Shown piece by piece: positions 59,900-64,000 of a DNA stretch of 64,000 nt. The notes below the pieces were generated by a model that searched no databases, had not been told where the DNA came from, and saw only the letters and a list, made by a program, of their open reading frames with translations. This DNA is from Gordionus sp. m RMFG-2023. Taxonomy: Eukaryota; Nematomorpha; Gordioida; Chordodea; Parachordodidae. Position numbers and translations under genes: made by a program. Every line of letters begins with the position of its first letter. Position 1 is the first letter of the stretch. Location: positions 78,469,561-78,533,560 of the forward strand of contig NC_088775.1 of the NCBI RefSeq assembly GCF_954871325.1, given 5' to 3'.

Positions 59900-61190
59900 C
59901 TAAAAAAAGGACTACTCCTTCGTTAAGACTTTCATTATATAAGAAACGTAGATAATCATTATTAAAAATGATATAATGTATAATTAAATTAGAGAATCTT
60001 GATTGAAAATTAAAAAGTTTTTTTAAAAAATAAATTTGTTTCGTAAACAGCGTGATGTAGTTAATATAATATCGTATATATATATAAAGCGATACATATA
60101 ATTTTATATTAGTATTTCATAAAGTATTTTATAAAAATTTAATAACATTTTTAGCGATTATAAGTATCATTTAATTTTATGGCTAAGTGACAATATAATT
60201 TTAGTTTCTGGATATAACTTAGAAACCTAATTAATTTTACTCGGAAGGGGTAGGCGTAAGTTTTGTTCCTTCAGAAAATTAAATTTGGAGATTATATATT
60301 TTTCGACTTTGTCTTTTCCTTAAATTTTGGTCATTCAATGTAGATTTTTACATATCTTCGTTGTGCATATATTTTATCGCTTCATATATTATTTCTTAAA
60401 AATTTAGACATTGAATATAATTGAAAATTATTTCTTATAAGGCACACTATACGACCAATATAACTCGAAGATTTGAGATTAAGTGATAATTCGCCCCAAA
60501 CAAGGCGATAGGCACGTGAACTTAAAAGTATAATAATCAAATCAATTTTTAGTATGCCCTAATTATTAATTATCGCAAAACATTATAGCCCTCGTGGAAT
60601 TTATGATTTACTGACATCAAGAAAACATCATTAATTCTATGGAGACTGAAGGGTGTATGATTCTTTCATTTTGAAAACAATCGCGAATCTCTGATAATAT
60701 TTTTAATAATCTTCGTCCAAGATAAGTCACTATCTTATAAGAAGACCAAATTTAAAATTTCGTGTAAAGTTTAGCTTGGGCAGAGTTACCTTTAAAGTAA
60801 TTAAATTATACTGTAGTTCTCGGGTATAGGCTCTTTTTTGCTCCACTCCTTTTTAATAAACCTATAGAGGTTTAAGTATATTTCGGAATGTTGTGCCTAC
60901 AAGTACGTGCGGCTTGCCCACAAACGTGTAGAGGGCTACTCATATTTTTACTTACCCAAATTAAACTATTCCAAATAGATGGAAATGAGGAAAACCTAGC
61001 GTAGCTCTGTTGAACCTTCAACGCTAGAGGGCAGAAGCGCTATATATCACGTATCACGTAATTCTAAAAGTGATATATTATGAAGAGTATTTTGATCCCA
61101 TATTTAGACAGTTTAATTGTATCACTAGAATTACCGTTTTGCGAAAATATAATGAACCATAGATTTTTATTATTAAAATTGCAGCCCCAT
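59900..61190. other. Plastin upstream region, no exon recognised
   Basis: I scanned the minus strand for EF-hand loops (DxDxDG) and found none. The region probably holds the promoter and 5' UTR. At 60995-61041 there is an inverted pair CCTAGCGT / ACGCTAG around a 6-bp hairpin GTTGAACCTTCAAC, followed by GCTAGAGGGCAGAAGCGC. Confidence 0.4.
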
Positions 61191-61223
61191 CAATTGTTAA
61201 AAAAGTCATGAGATTTTTTTAAA

Positions 61224-61470
61224 ATGATAATAAAACTATCTGATTGTGATTTAGACAATTTCCAAGTAGAAGTGAATACTTGGTCTAAAATGTGGAAAGA
61301 TAAAGAAAGACCAATCTTCATTTTTAAATTGTTAGAGGATGTCACATATTTAAAAATTAAATTGGCTATATTAATTACCTTATCACTATCTAATATGACT
61401 TGCTCAATAGAAAGAAGTCTTAGAATAGACAGCAATGGTAGGTACAATTTATACTGCATATCGTATAAAG
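61224..61470 (+). pseudogene. hAT transposase C-terminal fragment
   Basis: Reads DLDNFQVEVNTWSKMWKDKE, then KIKLAILITLSLSNMTCSIERSL. This matches the end of ZMYM-type/'PKR-inhibitor repressor' hAT transposases ('ELELWRRKW', then 'LATLPVTTASAERSFS'), though the normal Ser/Ala-rich dimerisation motif is degraded (NMTCSIERSL). No other part of the element is seen nearby. The opposite-strand frame at 61190-61459 is its shadow. Confidence 0.6.
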
Positions 61471-61499
61471 AAAGAATCCTTGGGCACGATCAATAAATT

Positions 61500-61975
61500 T
61501 TTTGTTACAACGAGCCTTAAAATCGGTCCAAATACCTGCAATACTTGAACCACCTGAACCTTTTAGATCCGAATATAAATGGCGGTCTGACAGAATCACC
61601 CTATGGAAACGGGGCCAATTTCTCGTTTGGGACAGTCCATATATAGATCCATTAGCCCTATCCAACCAAATTTCAAACTTACTCGAGCAAAAAGAGCAGC
61701 TTAAAGTTTCCAAATATTTAGAAATTTCAGAAGATCATATTAAAATATCCACAATCTAAACTTTTTTGGTAAGCATGCCTTATTCTTCTTCGTGGATCTA
61801 GGATCTTCCCTTTACAAGCTTATTGGCGATCCTGAGAAGGATTCTTTAAGACAGATGCTGGCCATAGCTATTAAAGCGAAACATATGCTTCGACAGTCTT
61901 CTTTCCAAAGAGTAGCTAGACTTCACCATATTTCATCTTTAATTTTTTTTATTTGGGATTTGTCTTTTTTTTGTA
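61500..61975 (+). mobile_element. Reverse-transcriptase (LINE-like) element, 3' fragment
   Basis: Plus-strand copy of the C-terminal segment: LQRALKSVQIPAILEPPEPF, then RSDRITLWKRGQFLVWDSPY with IDPLALSNQ (61502-61670). After a frame change comes GSSLYKLIGDPEKDSLRQML followed by AIAIKAKHML (61798-61890). Compare 'NDIIxRAL...LEPxGL...RPDGxTLIPWxxGxxLVWDxTCxDTLAxS...LGxRLxExTGDxRxxxxLxQRIxIAIxRGN'. It is strongly 5'-truncated and decayed. It is the only copy in the window on this strand. Confidence 0.7.
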
Positions 61976-62007
61976 TATGAACAATTCTTTATTTTTTTAA
62001 CATATAT

Positions 62008-62245
62008 CAGAGACCTCGTATTTTAAGTTTTTAATCGGATCTAAATTTTTTTAAAAATACCGGGGCCGAGCCGAATATTTTAAAACCGATAATCTTAAAT
62101 CGCCATTATTAGCTATAAATATTAAAAATAAATGTAATATATTTTTAAGAAATCTGGGCTGGATCTGAAAATGTAAAACCAAGGCAGAGCTGACCTGAAA
62201 TTTTTTTAAAAAAAAAATAATCCGGGCTAATGGTACCTCTCTCTG
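62008..62245. mobile_element. Short hAT-like MITE, 238 bp
   Basis: Ends CAGAGACCTCGTA and (inverted) CAGAGAGAGGTAC. The 8-bp flanks ACATATAT (62000-62007) and ACATATTG (62246-62253) agree at six of eight positions. GC words near both ends ('accggggccgagccg', 'tccgggctaa') are like the other GC-tipped hAT elements. Confidence 0.5.
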
Positions 62246-62254
62246 ACATATTGT

Positions 62255-63040
62255 ATATTTTGATTATTTATAAACAAAATTTATTTTATTATAATTTTTT
62301 AATAATAACTAATAAAGTTATGAGTAATGTATTAGCATGAATTCGGTTTAAGTTATATTTTTAAACTATAAGATATATGAAAGGTCCATGAAAATTTATA
62401 GAAGTTATGTTGAACAGACGAGATCGTTGTCAGGCATTTCCACACTGTAAAATATTATAAGAAAAATATGATTATCATCATGCTTTTGTTTTATTTGTTA
62501 TATATTTAATTTTGTTGAATAGTGGTTCCTAGTAGTATTTTTAAACGAGTGAAAGAAGCGGAGACAATATTTTTCTGGATAAAATATTCAGTTAGCCGTT
62601 TTAAAAATCAGCTCACCGAGCCGTTTAACAACACTAAACCTTACTCATAAAAAAATATTATAAACTTTAAAAAATATTATAAACCTTAAAAAAATACTTA
62701 AAATTGGAGGCAAAGAAAAAATAATTTAGACAAATTAGGAGAAGATAAAGAAAAAGTTATAATTCAAATTTTTCTCTATTTATAAAATGATTAAATTATT
62801 CAGAAATTTATCTTTCATAGAATTCCGATGTCTTGGTTTAATTTGTTTTATTATTCTCATGATCCTTTTGCCAGTGATTAGGTTGTAGGAAAAGTAAATA
62901 AATATTTATAATGATAAATTAGGGAAAGCCGAAAAATTTTAAAGTACACGATAAGGTAAAATAAAAGAATAGTTATTCCAGTCTGAATCATAACAATCTC
63001 ATCTCAGAATCATCATCAGATAAATAATTTATTAATATAA
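62255..63040. other. Intergenic, with a hAT-MITE end
   Basis: AT-rich with no gene seen. 'gagccgtttaacaacactaa' (62618-62637) is the right end of the 39236-type MITE family; its left end is not clear. Confidence 0.4.
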
Positions 63041-63048
63041 ATATTTTA

Positions 63049-63600
63049 TTAAAATAAATTTACGATTCTCAGACTCTGAAAAGTTTTATGTTTTACAAGG
63101 TCATCTGTAACAATTACATTCCCCTTTTTAGTTGTCATATAAATATTTCGAAAGTTCGACATTTCGGAGAAAACTTGATTAGAACTTAAATAGTATAATT
63201 CACCGATATCCTTGATATCATCGTTAATAAATGTATTTTTAACGATTCCTTTTGGTGCAAAAACGAGATTTGGTTTTAAAATTTTATGGATTTGTCATAA
63301 ATATTTCATTAAACGGCATTGTTATGAAATCGAATGCGACATAAAACATTCTGGTTTTAAAGCTTAAAATACTTATTAAGGACATAAATGTCTCCCCTTC
63401 ATAAAATCTTGGGCCTTAGAAAAATTATTCAAAAATTCAATGTCATATCTAACAAGATTAAAAAATGTTACAAGATAACTTAAATTATCCTTCTTAACTT
63501 AATCAGACAATCGTTGCCAACTGAATTTGATTCACTGCAAACTTTATATCCTTTGACATGGTTGGCAAATTTGTACAAACCAAGCTCAATAATATTTATT
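63049..63600 (-). CDS. Unrecognised minus-strand coding-like segments (gene or pseudogene)
   Basis: I do not recognise this protein. The clearest piece is an open frame from 63294 to the stop at 63049-63051 (81 codons). It reads KILKPNLVFAPKGIVKNTF, then KDIGELYYLSSNQVFSEMSN and NIYMTTKKGNVIVTDDLVKH, with a composition unlike the surrounding random frames. Upstream pieces in other frames also look coding: MFYVAFDFITMPFNEIFMTN (63284-63349, ATG after a possible AG acceptor), DNLSYLVTFFNLVRYDIEFL then NNFSKAQDFMKG (about 63376-63490), and LGLYKFANHVKGYKVCSESN (about 63500-63592). The pieces overlap or abut with few clear splice sites, so a decayed gene or an unknown transposon protein is more likely than an intact host gene. 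Confidence 0.35.
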
Positions 63601-64000
63601 CAAAACGTAGAGTGATAAAATAAAATAAAATTCTCTCTTCTTTTAACTATGCACTAGACATGACAGAAGGCAAGATCTTCAAAATCCTTTTGGTCAAAAC
63701 TGCCTTCGAGGCATCATAAAGTAGAAAAAAATGCAACAGCTTTATATGATGATAGCTAGCTTCTATAAATATATAAAATAAACATTTTAACTAAACCAAT
63801 AACATAATATTACCGACTAACCCCCTTTTCACCGGCCTTCAGCCGGGTCCCTAAAAAATATTACATAATATTAATTTTTTAGTAATTATCTTTATATCAT
63901 CTTTCTTAAAGTTGCTGAACAATTGGAAATACTAATTCTTGACAATATTTTGTGCTTTATTAATGTCTAACCACTATAGCCTGCATAAATGGAAAAATAT
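63600..64000. other. Window end, nothing recognised
   Basis: AT-rich. Minus-strand words such as YDASKAVLTKRILKILPS (about 63665-63720) could extend the unrecognised gene at 63.0-63.6 kb but are interrupted by stops. 63820-63850 has a small GC patch ('ccggccttcagccgggtcc'). Confidence 0.3.

Overview
This is AT-rich, repeat-dense eukaryotic DNA. The only clearly intact host gene is a plastin/fimbrin (an actin-bundling protein with four calponin-homology domains) on the minus strand at about 57.1-59.9 kb. It is split by short GT-AG introns. The rest is mostly decayed transposons and tandem duplications. The plastin, a FLYWCH-finger MULE, several hAT elements and a reverse-transcriptase element found in many invertebrates together point to an animal. 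The base composition would fit a compact or parasitic lineage such as a myxozoan, but nothing here proves that.

Layout. 0.1-0.9 kb holds a reverse-transcriptase element remnant (minus). About 1-15 kb is an old tandem array of a roughly 3-kb unit (four recognisable copies). It is interrupted by a 2.2-kb non-autonomous MULE (7302-9537), a MITE (9698-10655), a reverse-transcriptase fragment (about 11.7-12.25 kb) and its nested hAT MITE. At 15209-19569 lies a 4.4-kb MULE with long terminal inverted repeats, a 9-bp target duplication and a broken FLYWCH/DDE transposase. It is inserted in another reverse-transcriptase copy, whose two parts lie at 14.9-15.2 and 19.6-20.8 kb. 21.4-25.8 kb shows no recognisable gene. 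25.9-29.5 kb holds a hAT element with a perfect 8-bp target duplication, two copies of a GC-tipped hAT-like element and an IS630/Tc1-like transposase remnant. 29.5-32.8 kb is a large foldback element whose arms are tandem repeats of about 115 bp carrying a 12-bp palindrome. A TTCGC minisatellite (32.9-33.2 kb) and a reverse-transcriptase remnant (33.7-35.2 kb) follow.

35-44 kb is AT-rich intergenic DNA with MITEs, a purine-strand minisatellite (41.9-42.2 kb) and a G-tract tandem repeat (43.0-43.55 kb). 44045-47246 is a 3.2-kb hAT element with a second hAT MITE nested in it. About 49.8-57.1 kb is a segmental triplication; its first copy carries a decayed 3' end of the plastin gene, so the duplication caught the end of the neighbouring gene. 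Upstream of plastin are a hAT C-terminal fragment, another reverse-transcriptase fragment, a small hAT MITE and, at 63.0-63.6 kb, an unrecognised set of minus-strand coding-like segments.

The genes do not form a pathway. The notable content is structural: MULE termini built from GC-rich minisatellites, the foldback repeat element, and the plastin's unusual basic-plus-acidic tail and its partial duplication.
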